Shown here: piece by piece, positions 15,001 to 26,700 of the stretch
Layout: the number at the start of each line of letters is the position of its first letter
Numbering within the stretch: the first letter of the stretch is position 1
Assembly (NCBI GenBank): GCA_037783545.1
Contig: JBBELK010001102.1
Coordinates: 1-64,000, forward strand
Reading direction: 5' to 3'
DNA length: 64,000 nucleotides
From: Henricia sp. BOLD:AAB3569
Lineage: Eukaryota; Echinodermata; Asteroidea; Spinulosida; Echinasteridae
Made by a program: the position numbers and the translations under genes
The notes under the pieces: generated by a model
What the model saw: the letters and a program-made list of their open reading frames with translations, nothing else
The model's database searches: none
What the model was told of the DNA's origin: nothing

Positions 15001-16516
15001 TGGATGCTCCCGCAACCTGTGGCTGTCTGTACACACCTCTTTGGTGTACTCCTGACTCGTGCGCATGCTCAGTACTTCCGACTGTCGTAGATACGGCCCA
15101 GTTTGGGACGGGATTTTGGTCAAAGTGTGGTCCAAACGTCGGCAAATTTGGAGGTCGAAAAATTTTCCGACGAACTTCAAATTTTGCATGCTCCTAACAC
15201 TCTATATTGCGCACTTGTCCTAAAAAATTGACAGACTTTCGCCGGGAAATTGCAGAGAAATTTCAAAGTATAGGAAAAAAAGGGGTTGGGGCTTCCTGGA
15301 TGCTCCCGCAACCTGTGGCTGTCTGTACACACCTCTTTGGTGTACTCCTGACTCGTGCGCATGCTCAGTACTTCCGACTGTCGTAGATACGGCCCAGTTT
15401 GGGACGGGATTTTGGTCAAAGTGTGGTCCAAACGTCGGCAAATTTGGAGGTCGAAAAATTTTCCGACGAACTTCAAATTTTGCATGCTCCTAACACTCTA
15501 TATTGCGCACTTGTCCTAAAAAATTGACAGACTTTCGCCGGGAAATTGCAGAGAAATTTCAAAGTATAGGAAAAAAAGGGGTTGGGGCTTCCTGGATGCT
15601 CCCGCAACCTGTGGCTGTCTGTACACACCTCTTTGGTGTACTCCTGACTCGTGCGCATGCTCAGTACTTCCGACTGTCGTAGATACGGCCCAGTTTGGGA
15701 CGGGATTTTGGTCAAAGTGTGGTCCAAACGTCGGCAAATTTGGAGGTCGAAAAATTTTCCGACGAACTTCAAATTTTGCATGCTCCTAACACTCTATATT
15801 GCGCACTTGTCCTAAAAAATTGACAGACTTTCGCCGGGAAATTGCAGAGAAATTTCAAAGTATAGGAAAAAAAGGGGTTGGGGCTTCCTGGATGCTCCCG
15901 CAACCTGTGGCTGTCTGTACACACCTCTTTGGTGTACTCCTGACTCGTGCGCATGCTCAGTACTTCCGACTGTCGTAGATACGGCCCAGTTTGGGACGGG
16001 ATTTTGGTCAAAGTGTGGTCCAAACGTCGGCAAATTTGGAGGTCGAAAAATTTTCCGACGAACTTCAAATTTTGCATGCTCCTAACACTCTATATTGCGC
16101 ACTTGTCCTAAAAAATTGACAGACTTTCGCCGGGAAATTGCAGAGAAATTTCAAAGTATAGGAAAAAAAGGGGTTGGGGCTTCCTGGATGCTCCCGCAAC
16201 CTGTGGCTGTCTGTACACACCTCTTTGGTGTACTCCTGACTCGTGCGCATGCTCAGTACTTCCGACTGTCGTAGATACGGCCCAGTTTGGGACGGGATTT
16301 TGGTCAAAGTGTGGTCCAAACGTCGGCAAATTTGGAGGTCGAAAAATTTTCCGACGAACTTCAAATTTTGCATGCTCCTAACACTCTATATTGCGCACTT
16401 GTCCTAAAAAATTGACAGACTTTCGCCGGGAAATTGCAGAGAAATTTCAAAGTATAGGAAAAAAAGGGGTTGGGGCTTCCTGGATGCTCCCGCAACCTGT
16501 GGCTGTCTGTACACAC
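1..16516. repeat. Tandem satellite array, 296-bp monomer, about 55.8 copies
   Basis: The same 296-base unit repeats head to tail from the first base of the window to 16516, where the match stops inside a monomer (after the CTGTCTGTACACAC segment). Copies read identical except one missing A near 1824 and one extra T near 2191, in neighbouring monomers. The unit holds two GCATGC palindromes, a near-palindrome GTCGAAAAATTTTCCGAC with one mismatch, a short ACACC/GGTGT hairpin and an A7GGGG run. Every monomer has an open frame of about 100 codons on the minus strand, but 296 is not a multiple of three, the frames overlap the next unit and stop, and no homology is evident, so I do not call genes. 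Such uniformity means recent amplification or strong homogenisation, or consensus collapse in assembly. No match to a known satellite is claimed, and no CENP-B box was found. Confidence 0.97.
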
Positions 16517-16688
16517 TTGTATGGTATGGTCGTTGTTTTAATATTCAAGAAAACTCCAGAAACCCTTCCAATTTCGCCTGCCAAAACTAAACAATATCCC
16601 TGTAATTTTGGCAAATTTCCCATTTAAACCGGCTTGGTAGATCTGGACAACAGAGGGCGGTATGAAAGTCCACCACAATCGATATCAG

Positions 16689-16818
16689 GGCTGCTTTCGA
16701 GCGCGGCACCAGATGCTCCATGGTGCTCCATGGTGCTCGCCCGAAAGCGTGTAAGCAAGTGTGTGACGTAACGTTTCAACCACCTGGGAGCACCAGGGAC
16801 GAGCGCTCGAAAGCAGCC
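16689..16818. mobile_element. Harbinger-like MITE, CAG target duplication
   Basis: The ends are GGCTGCTTTCGAGCGC and its near-exact reverse complement GCGCTCGAAAGCAGCC. The trinucleotide CAG lies directly outside both ends (16686-16688 and 16819-16821). Short GGC-starting inverted ends with 3-bp duplications are typical of non-autonomous PIF/Harbinger elements; the superfamily is inferred from this structure. No coding capacity. Confidence 0.7.
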
Positions 16819-17311
16819 CAGGTTGCACTCCAGTAAATAGGGCTCTCATAGGAACCAATGCTAAATTTCCAATTTTCAAAAATCATTTAAAAATACTCAC
16901 AACTCTCTCAGCTTCTCAGGACAACAACCAGAAAAATCAATGATTTCTCAACTTTTTAATTATGTTCAATTTTATGGGGGTAATCCGTCACTTTTATTCC
17001 CTAATTACCACTTGAAACGAAACAACCCCTAACAACAGTGAAACTTGCTAATCAGACCTGCATCCATTTTGGAACAAAGGCACATACGCTACTGGGCAAA
17101 ATAGGGCCACGTTTAGGAGCTACAATGTCTAAAATGTTTATAGTTGGAAGAAAATATACCCCACATCGCGACGATAGTCGTATTCTACACAAGACCACAC
17201 TCGTTTAGCTCGCAACTCTCCCTAATAAAGAAGAAATTGAGGGCATACAAAATATTCATGAGCTCGGCCCACAGATCTGTGCCTATTTACTTGGGTGGGG
17301 TGATACTATAT

Positions 17312-17554
17312 ACCGGAAAACACCGGAAAACACCGGAAAACATACTAAATACCGGAAAACACACTAAATACCGGAAAACACCGGAAAACATACTAAATAC
17401 CGGAAAACACACTAAATACCGGAAAACACCCGAAAGCACTTAATAACACCACCCCCACTACCTGCAGAAAACACCATAAAATACTGTTTTCCGGTGTTTT
17501 CCGGTATTTAGTATGTTTTCCGGTGTTTTCTGGTGTTTTCCGGTGTTTTCCGGT
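17312..17554. repeat. Fold-back built of CCGGAAAAC units
   Basis: The left arm carries eight ACCGGAAAAC units, some joined by ATACTAAAT or ACACTAAAT linkers. The right arm carries five reverse-complement units GTTTTCCGGT plus one variant GTTTTCTGGT. The arms start from matching ends (TACTATATACCGG against TACTATTTACCGG) and surround a centre of about 50 bases. This looks like a non-autonomous DNA transposon with subterminal repeats. It ends about 190 bases before the DCXR start codon, so its many CCGGAA (ETS-type) cores may matter for expression; that is inference. Confidence 0.75.
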
Positions 17555-17743
17555 AAATAGTACTACCGCTTGGGTGCACCGTACCATGCATACATACAGT
17601 ATCTAGTATAGTACTGACCGAGCCGGCGGCCGTGCGGTACAAATAAAATGTGTAATGGGGTTCCGTTCCGCTGTAAACTTCCAAATAATGTTTGCATTCT
17701 GCTTACATTTGTTTTAAAAATACACTGAACAAAATTATAAAAC

Positions 17744-17795
17744 ATGGATATTCGATTTGATGGAAAGAAAGCTCTTGTGACTGGGGCTGGCAAGG
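17744..17795 (+). CDS. DCXR: DCXR exon 1 (coding part)
   Basis: Encodes residues 1-17, [17 protein letters not shown], plus the first base of Gly18. This is the first beta strand and the glycine-rich NADPH loop. The donor is AAGG|GTAAGT, a near-perfect consensus. Intron 1 is 9456 bases. Confidence 0.93.
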
Positions 17796-20700
17796 GTAAG
17801 TAAAATTAAAATGTGTACCGGTACAGTGTAGGCTAGTAATATACTAGCTAGGCTAGCCCAGGTTGGACTCCGTACCGCATACTACATGGGGATACGGAGT
17901 CCAGGATATGAAGTTCCAAAAACAGGGTGAAAATTTTTGTAACAGAAAAAATCAATATTTCTACCTTATGCTGGAAGCCGGTAATGTGCTAACAAAGTTC
18001 CATGTGTCCTAATCTTTGGGATTGCCGGGTTTAGAAATCCACTACACATCACCGAACTGCATATTCCGGAGGAAAACGGCAAAAAGTCACGCTAATTTGC
18101 TATATATTTGTGCACAAATTTTCCCAACACATAAGGTATATAGCGGGCTCGAAACGCGCAATGCGTTTTTTGTTCTCACCGCGCTCGCACAATTTGCGGT
18201 TGCTAGGCAAGTCGCGCGCGCGCAAGGCCTTGCGCGTGAATGGAATTGCGTGGCACGCGCCTTATCCAAAGTCGATGATACCGGCAGCTTTTCCTGGAAT
18301 TTAACGTTGGTTCGTGCTTAAAATCCAGCATATTTTCGTTAAATTTGGTGTTCATGGTTTTTAAACCTTCCGTTCCTGTAAATAAAGACGCCAAGAACAT
18401 ACGGACATCAATTCGACGTCCACTAAAAGGTAAAATAGCTCAAAAAATGATGTGGAAGTTTCAATCACCCTGTTTTGAGACATCGTGACCTGGACGTCAC
18501 TCGTAATGCAATGAAGACGACGTCCAACCTGGGCTATAGCTAGGCCTACTACTACTACTATAGACCCGTGAACGTGGCTTGTAAACAGGTAAACTACGCC
18601 ACGTTCTTGTGTCATTTTGAACCTGGCGAAGTTGTCCCTCTGACTCCCTCCGTTACACACACTGGATGTTATTTTTCCCATGTAATAAGTACTCACATAT
18701 GAAGCTGTCTTGAAATCTGTTTGTACGTCAAAACTTGCATTTGACGAAATTTGAGGAAAATTCTGGCCCCAGTTTAGCTAAGATAATCTCAGCTCTTTTT
18801 TTATCATTTTTCATTGGGATGTGGTCTTTTAGCAGTAGAGCTGAGAGAAGTTATGAACATGAACCCGCCATCGCAAAAAAAATGTGTCATTTTCTCACCG
18901 TGACACACTAATTCCCCCTAAAACTCACCCAAACCTTGCCAGTCATCAGTAGGGGCGCACGCGCCAACTCGGAGACAATCTCCAAACTCGCGGAAGTCTC
19001 CCGATAAGGAGACTTTTCTGTCCCCCGATTCGGCGAATGTCTCCAACTTGGAGGACACTTTTTTTTCAAAAAGCTGAGCGGCCTCGGGGATCGCTCGGCG
19101 GCCTCTGCAAACTCGAAAAATGGAATCTAGGTCAAAAATACCCCCTAGTTACCCGACTACTTTGACTGGTTGTCCGACTACTTTTCGGATTACACGAGCG
19201 GGAAACTTGGAGCTGCAAAATTGCAACATGACACGGCGCAGCAAGTCGATACCACAACTTTTCGGTACCAATCAAGTGGTATCTATATTTATGCTAGACA
19301 ATAGCGATTGCACTGGGATTTATATCGATACCGAAAAATCAATTTTTATCCTATCTATGTAGATGTTGCTGCAAGCTACTTTTATGTACAAGACAATCAT
19401 ATGACGCATGTACACGTAGCATACGAACAAAATCTCCAAAAAAATGCATGAATGGGATATTAACAATGCTGGACAATAGCCCGAGGACCTGGCAGAGGCT
19501 ATATGAGGTGGTCTTATGCAGTGTTTACCCCAGAAAATTGTTAAAGTGTAGTGGTAAAATATATTTCAGATGACATATGGTTTTTTTTAATTTATTTATT
19601 TATGTATTCACCACATCCAACAGCGGAAGGACCGCCAATTACAGGAATGGGTGATAACATAGGTATTGGAATAACTATCAACTTCTAAGCTGAATTAGAA
19701 ATGGCCAGAGACACCGGGGAATACCTCCCTTTGCTCTTCACGAAAGAATGCTCTGGGATATTTAAAGTGCGTTACCGAAACCTAACACACTGGACCAACG
19801 GCTTTACATCCCTTCCGAAGGATGGAACAAGTGTGATTAAGTACCTTGCTCAAGAGCACAAGTGCCACAACCTGTCATGGCCCACATTCTAGTACTGGCA
19901 CAGGAACTAAAGTTTGACGCACTAGACCGCTCGGCCATAACACCCCACTTCGTTCATTGTACATTTACCAGTTTCATTGTCTTTTTGTATCAATTGTAAT
20001 CTCCGAGAGCTTAGAAAGCAACATTCTGCAAAAATATTGTTGGACATGTTGGAAGCTATGAATGTGAAAGGGTAGTGACCGATTGCTGAAGAGTATAGTG
20101 TCCATTTGCCAAAGGGTATATGGCACCACGTACTGCTCTATAACGCTTTGGGGGGAAACCCTGCTCATGGCAACCTTGCAACCTGAAAACGATGACCAGT
20201 ATGTAGTACAAATAATGCAATATTTTGTGGGCATATGATGACCGTGAGGCATGACAGCCTTTTAATTCGCATGCACACATGAGACTGGCGTTCAATATAT
20301 CCATGCACAAAATAATCCATGTACAATATTGGCATGACTTAATTGTGGAAAATTCTGATAAGATGGCAAAAACGATGGACTTGGGAAGATGGGTGATAAT
20401 TAAACAGATAAAAATGACTGATAATAAACATTACCTCAATTTAATAGTTAAAAATATTTAAAATACAAACTTGTTTTTCAATCATGTCAATGGTCATCAG
20501 AACTTTATTCAAAACCTCAAATAGTATACAAATATTGACTGCTTATGATGGTGATGGTGCGAAGTATATATCAGAGAATACAAGAGCACATTTTCTTGTG
20601 TAGAATAGAAAGTGGCAATATGAGCTTGAAGTTTCTCAAGTGGTAGATATGTTCAATTGTCTTGGCTAGTACGTATGCCTTCTTGTCATCAAACTTGGAT

Positions 20701-23700
20701 ACGCCGCATAGTTCAGTAAGGAGAGATACTAGCTCTGGTGGGCGCTCACTAAGCTTTGGCTTATAATTAAACAAATTGCTTAATTCGTGGCCTCACTGGC
20801 GGTAGAGCACAGTGACGTCGTTGTTGACAAGTTTTGCTACCTTTTAAAAATATGTTCTTGAAAAGTACTTTCCATGCTCCTCTTTGCTTGAATCAGTGTC
20901 CCTCGAGCTGTCCTCATCCACATCAGTCTTCTTGGGTTTTGCAATGCAAGTATCACAAACATATTTTGTCAATTGTTTAATGTAGTTTTTGTTAATTAAT
21001 TCATCCTTTGTACTGTTTTTGTTCCATGTCAGAATTTCTGAATTACAAGACTATCAGTTTTGACGTTTCATTTTCAAAAAAATTATTAATGTAAAAGATT
21101 AGGATTATCAAAGATCAAACTTCAACTTCAACTTTAAAAACTAACCCAGTTAGGGCCTACTTACTGTAGTTCCTTTTTTATTTCTAAAAATCAAACTTTA
21201 CAGAAAATAAAAAATAAACTCCTCAAAAAAAGTTCGGAAAGTCAAGTTTGACCAACGATTTCTCTCTTGTTGCAAAATAATTTTCCTTTAATTTTATATC
21301 ATTGGAAAGCCCTGTTATTCCTTTTTACGATGATGTGTCATTTGTTATGATTAAGCAATTGGGGGATGTGCAGCACAGCTCAATACGGGGGCGGGTGTAA
21401 AGTGAAATGTCACAAAATGCATTGCTATTGTCAAAAAGTGCATTGACACATTCCATGCATCCTCCAAGCAAAAGGGGAATGCACTGCTTCCCGAACTTCC
21501 CGACTACTTCCCGACGGCTCCTGACTGCTTCCCGACTGCTCCTGACGGTGATTAGGAGGACCCAGCCTGAAGGTTTAGCAAAAAATAATATTAAATAATC
21601 TCATTTTGGACGTAATTTTAAAATAAAACAAGTACAATTCCTTAAATTTTTTACATATCTGACATGTTGAATTCCAGAACAAAACATCAGAAAACTGCTA
21701 ATACATACTATTAAATTAAAAACTGTTAAAAAAACTGCATTAAAATTTGTGTCTGACATGAGCGAAACGAACGTGGACGGAACAGACCGACGCCGATCAC
21801 ACATGGGCTGCGTTCCAAACACGCAAACGTTGCCAATGTTCGCCACTGGTTACAGTGCTTTTGTGCAGTAGTCTATGAAAAGTCGGGCACCAGTTGTTGG
21901 CGAACGATGCAAACGTTTGCAATGTTCGCGTGTTTGGAACGCAGCCATGGTATGTAGACTAGACAAAGGAGCAAGGTTGTCATCCAGACTACACTATCTG
22001 CACTTTATATGTGAACGTGAGGCTGCAACCAGACTAGTCCAAACGATGTTCTCCGTTTATGGAGACATCCCCACAAACGGCGACATACTCCTTTTTAGAG
22101 GACAGGCACTCTGCAAATATTTTTTGGGTCACAGCTGTCTCCCGATGTGGAGACTGTCCGAGAATACGGAGATTGTCTCCTAGTTGGTGCGTGCGCCCCT
22201 ACTGGTCATAACCACTACGCAGGTCCTTGAGGGAAATAACCAGCCACGATGATTATTTTGCAAACAATTCTAGCGAAACAAACCGGTATGCTCACAGCAT
22301 CGTGGCTGGTTATTTCCCTCAAGGACCTGCGTAGTGGTTATGACTGGCAAGGTTTGGGTGAGTTTTAGGGGGAATTAGTGTGTCACGGTGAGAAAATGAC
22401 ACATTTGACTTTTTTTTTTTTTTGCGATGGCGGGTTCATGTTCATAACTTCTCTCAGCTCTACTGCTAAAAGACCACATCCCAATGAAAAATGATAAAAA
22501 AAGAGCTGAGATTATCTTAGCTAGCCCCAGTTCATGAAGTCCTGTTGCTACTGCGAGCTGCCATTTTCTCCAAACTGACGCATGCGCATTGCGTAATATT
22601 GTGCTGCCCGTTTCGTATGATCCGACGGCTGTTTACTGCCGCAGCTAAAAGAGACATCGTTTTAGACAAGTTTCAAGTCCTTTCTTCTCTCACCGCACCG
22701 CGCACGGGCGCACTACTCGCCGCGACGCGAAAATTATTTGGCGAGACTGAAATCGAGAGAAAATCTTATTGTTTTAGCATGCGCTATAGTGCACGCGCAC
22801 ACGTGACCCGAGCAGCCAATCGTCTGCGGGTTTTTTTTTCGGGGTTGCGACATGAAACAGCCGTCGATCTGTTGCACGCAAATGACCCGGTTACTCGTCC
22901 GGGGTCAGATGTCAGGCTCCCTTGTCAGGTTAAAATCTAATTCTACACGTTCGTATGGGTCTTTACCGATGGGCAAATTTCGTCGAAATTACACAGCCTG
23001 AACAATCGGACGGGAAAATTTAGATTTCTAGGTGAGAACTCAACACCCATACGGAATTATGGATGGCGGATCGATTTTCGCTAGGTTCAAAATGACACAA
23101 GAACGTGGCGTTGTATACAACGCCACGTTCACGGGTCTACTACTACTAGTACTAGCCCAGGTTGGACTCCGTACCGCATACATGGGGATAATGCAATGAA
23201 GACTACCTGGGCTACTACTAGTACTAGACACCAATACGTTAAAGGTACACACCTGCCTACTGTTTACATGATTTAGTGATGTAGCAGCATTGACAATACC
23301 TTTTTGATGGTCGTTGCGAAAAAATATTATCAAAATATCCCGTAATTTACTAAAGAAAAGCAAAATTAACAAAAACGGTCAAAAGACGGGTTAAACGCTT
23401 TACCAGCCGTTGCAACTACGCGAGAGCCTCACGACTTTGTCACAAACGATTCGCTCTTCTCCTGCTCAGGATATCTCCAATTTTCTGCTCACGATTTCAC
23501 TGGACAGCCCGGACGACCGAATGGGAATTTCCGTTTTCTTTTGAGGAGTTGGCATCATGTTTTTTCTTCACGAACGAACGTACGTAGTACGTGCACCGTA
23601 GCAACACGCCCGTGTGTGTGTGTGTGTGCACTCGGGCAATTTGCTGTATACTGCGCGGGGCAAATTTCTACACTCCACGGTAGCCTGCCGTAGCACGCGC

Positions 23701-26700
23701 TCGCTTCCGTTCCGTCTCTGGACTCTCGAAACAAACAATTATGTTCGAATTTTCATACTTATGTTTAACTTTGTTTCATACCTGCGCCAGTAGTTGTTAT
23801 AGCGCCCTCTTGTGTTGGCTTATCTTTGTTTACGTCGCCATCTTTGCTGTTGCGATTTACTCCGTTCTTAATAAAAGTCCTTTTGTAAAAGCATTCTTAT
23901 TTGGTATTCTGCTGTGGCTACCTTGTGTTGTTGCGTCCTTCATCATACCTTGGCGCTGTATAAATATAAGTCTCTCTTTTGTCAATTACTTATAAATATT
24001 GGGGGGAAATCAGAGTTGAATTTGGTGCAGTTCTGCAGTAACAAACTTTGATACGGCTGGAAATACAACTAACTCACAAGACCACGTGACTTTTCAGAAC
24101 CAGAATTTGGTTCCGAAAAGTCACGTGACCTTGGATTTTTCAAAAGTGCTCAAAAACGGCTAAATTCGACGGCGTCTTTTCAGGATATATCTAATTTACT
24201 CTCGAATGCGCTTCAGAATAATGTATGGGTCTATTTCGAGCCCAAAATAGCCCAACACAGGAGGTGTGTTCCTTTAACTAAGGTCTCCTTCCCTGTACAT
24301 CCGCCATAGCTGGGGAGCTTCCATAGACTGGTTCCCGCTCCACATATTCCACTGAGGGGCGGTCGGGTTGGCGTAGTGGTTCTTTCCTCGCCTTTCACCT
24401 CTGACGTCCCGGGTTCGAATCCGTGGCGTGTATGTGGATTGGGTTTGCAGTTCCTACTTGACCGCGTGGGTTTTCCCCTCGGGCGCTTCTCTGGGGGTTT
24501 TCCTCCCACTTCTAAAACTGCAACTCCTTCTTGAGTTCTTCGTCATCTCAAGTTGAAACTAAAGTATAGTTAAAGCTAAAACCGTATAGTTAGTTAAGGG
24601 CCTTAGTTAGTTAAGGGCCTTAGTTGCCGAAGATGCCATAAATATTCCACTGAATATGAGGACCGGCTACATCGGAATGAAAGTCATAGAATACCGTCCG
24701 GAAGATTTCAAAAACACATGAGGCTTTTTTTCATTATTAATTTTTCATTATTTTGTAAAACAGGTGCCCAAGGGGTACATAGACAATGATAGAGGTGCAC
24801 TTCCTACATGACAGGCAGACACCGATGAGACGTAATTTTTCATTGGCCAAAATTCGATGTCGCGATGGCAACAGCCAATCAGATGACGGAATACATATGT
24901 GTACAGAATGTCCGAAGATTGCCGAAGTGAGATCGGGGGCACGTTCAATAGCATAATACATGTACGCCGGTATGGGTATTTTCCTATACCTTCCCTGTTG
25001 AAGGTATTGTCGGTATGCATACGTATTGCGCTATCGAACGCGCCCCGGGACTTCAGTCGGATTTGCAGTTTCGCGCGGCTACACCGAAACACAAACAGTG
25101 GAACTGTGTGTCAGCACTTGGATCTCGCGCTCAAGACTATCGTCTGCCGTCTGATTTCGAAAAATCTGGTTGATTGGTCAGAATTTCTCGATTTGGCGCC
25201 ATATATATCGATTTCTTTCATGAACAAGTATTGAGAGTACGTTGAAGTTCCAAATTTTTTAAAATAATGAAAAAAATTTGAATAATGAAAAATGTAAGCG
25301 GCGGTCATTTGGTCATGCGGGCGGAGGACGGTATTCTATGACTTTCATTCTGATGGCCTTAAGCATTACGTCATAATGCATTTATTTTTAGGAGCACATA
25401 ACCGTTAATTTTCAAATAGTAGTATATGGCATGAGTGTAGAACAATTTGAAAGGCGTTATTCCTTATTTGACCGATACAAATTTAATATATTAACCTTAA
25501 AATATTAAATATGCCCATTTTAATATACATGTGGGCTAGCATCAAAAAGAAAATTCAAACCTTGTCTGCATCACCCAGTGAGCTCCTACGGTTACCGTAA
25601 CTACGGTATAGCCACTGCGTAGTTTTAAATCCGTGGCATCACCATAAATACACAGGCAGCAGCATGCGTACGTGCACGCGACGTCAATTCAAATTCTCGA
25701 AACAATTACGAATTGTACCCGACGATTAACGGTAACGACCGGACGTGCATTCGGGTAACTTCGGGAACCTTCGGAAAAAAAGAGGAATTCCTCCTGTTTT
25801 AAAATGGCGGAATTGGAGGCTTCCGGACCTTAAATTCAGTCTAGTCAAACAATTTTTGGTCCGGGTACCAGACTAGGGCTTCCACTGAATGAACTGCATG
25901 TTTTTTGCTGTTGCTGAAGCTGCATTTGTTTACTTCGAACAAGATGCGCGTCTTTGTAGGGTTGTGTACATGGTGTACGCGAAGGAGGCGCGTCGCGTGC
26001 ACGCGGAGGGCATTTTGGAGGGGGTACTTTTTTCGTATACATTGAACAAAGTATTTAAGGAAATTACCTCCTGGAATCAACACATAATGTATTTTTAAGA
26101 TATACTTCTCACTTGCACTTTTGTCCCAAATGTTGCTTTTCTGTAGAAAAATCACGTTTTCTTCTTCAAAAATTGCCTTCAGTTAGTGCACTAAATAACC
26201 ATTTACGCGCGCGCCCTCTGTTGTCGCATTTACAATGTACGCACAGACCGCTCGCCACTTCATTTTGTGCATTACTTTATGCAGTAATTTTATCATTTAT
26301 TTATCTCAGAAATGCAACATTTGCGACAGAAGTGTCAGTGGGAAGTATAGTCAGTTTTTGATACTGGAGAGATTTTTTGGTTTCATTTTCATTGCGTTTT
26401 TTGTTTCATTTTCATTTTCGTGGCGCCATGTCTATACAATGCTTTGACGAAGACATCGCTTCATTCGATGAAGCAAATTTGTAATGAGAACGCTCCCTAG
26501 ACGAAGCAATTTGGCAGTTGCTCATCAAGTGCCATTTTGTGTCAAGCGCCCAGCAAGCGTTGTTTTTTAAGCGCCACAGGAAAACCACACAGCGCGTGAC
26601 GCGCATGTATGAGCTCCCACAGCTTCATTCAATCTTCGTTAGCGGTCGCTTATAATGTGTACGGTACTGCTCTTCATTCAATCTTCATCAAGTGATATGT

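Larger units (their letters stand above)
16517..17743. other. Satellite flank and DCXR upstream region
   Basis: This unique stretch separates the satellite edge from the DCXR start codon. It contains a 130-bp MITE (16689-16818) and a CCGGAAAAC fold-back (17312-17554). The last 190 bases before the ATG are AT-rich with no clear TATA box. An AAATAAAATG stretch at about 17641 is not placed convincingly for one. The transcription start of DCXR must lie here or in the fold-back, but cannot be placed by eye. Confidence 0.5.
18947..22204. mobile_element. Nested 3.26-kb DNA transposon, GTCAT TSD
   Basis: The ends are CAGTAGGGGCGCACGC and its reverse complement, continuing through GGAGACAATCTCC for about 37 bp with few mismatches. 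GTCAT flanks both sides (18942-18946, 22205-22209), and the intact opposite arm of the host fold-back shows the pre-insertion sequence with a single GTCAT. The terminal regions are rich in GGAGAC/GTCTCC motifs. I found no transposase frame; inside lie a reversed SINE and a MITE. A 5-bp TSD is unusual: the CAG-starting ends look hAT-like, but hAT elements make 8-bp TSDs. Superfamily left open. Confidence 0.78.
18766..22532. mobile_element. Fold-back (Mutator-like) element with 9-bp TSD, split by a nested insertion
   Basis: GCCCCAGTT occurs at 18766-18774 and again at 22524-22532 as a perfect 9-bp direct repeat. Immediately inside are TAGCTAAGATAATCTC and its reverse complement. The arms are about 200 bases each and near identical (the right arm has a longer T run). 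Without the nested 3258-bp element and its duplicated 5 bp, the fold-back is 486 bp with a loop of about 46 bp near 22245-22290. The 9-bp TSD and long inverted repeats suggest a Mutator-like origin; no transposase is present. Confidence 0.8.
24324..25875. mobile_element. Mutator-like element copy A, 9-bp TSD, carrying two insertions
   Basis: The ends are TAGACTGGTTCCCGCTCC and the inverse of TAGTCTGGTACCCGGACC. Flanks are GAGCTTCCA and GGGCTTCCA (8 of 9 match). The paralogue at 43715-44392 shares both ends and most of the right part but lacks the SINE (24356-24641) and the 686-bp element (24670-25355). Located in DCXR intron 1. Confidence 0.75.

Noticed and set aside
81-16373. Recurrent 102-aa and 73-aa minus-strand open frames, one pair per monomer
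   Set aside because: They are an unavoidable product of an identical 296-bp repeat, shift frame at each unit, overlap each other, and show no domain or start context.
1-16516. CRISPR-like or immune array
   Set aside because: There are no unique spacers between short repeats; the whole 296-bp unit is repeated and the genome is eukaryotic.
1-16516. Centromeric satellite with CENP-B box
   Set aside because: TTTCGCCGGGAAATTG resembles part of the box but lacks the required CGGG spacing; centromere identity cannot be claimed.
17144-17443. 99-aa plus-strand frame with KTPEN repeats
   Set aside because: It is a translation of the CCGGAAAAC fold-back.
22545-22940. 131-aa plus-strand frame in DCXR intron 1
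   Set aside because: No recognisable domain, no splice support, and it lies in repeat-rich intron sequence.
24368-24440. tRNA gene
   Set aside because: A and B boxes are present, but the arms do not form a tRNA and the unit has a SINE body, tail and 12-bp target duplication.
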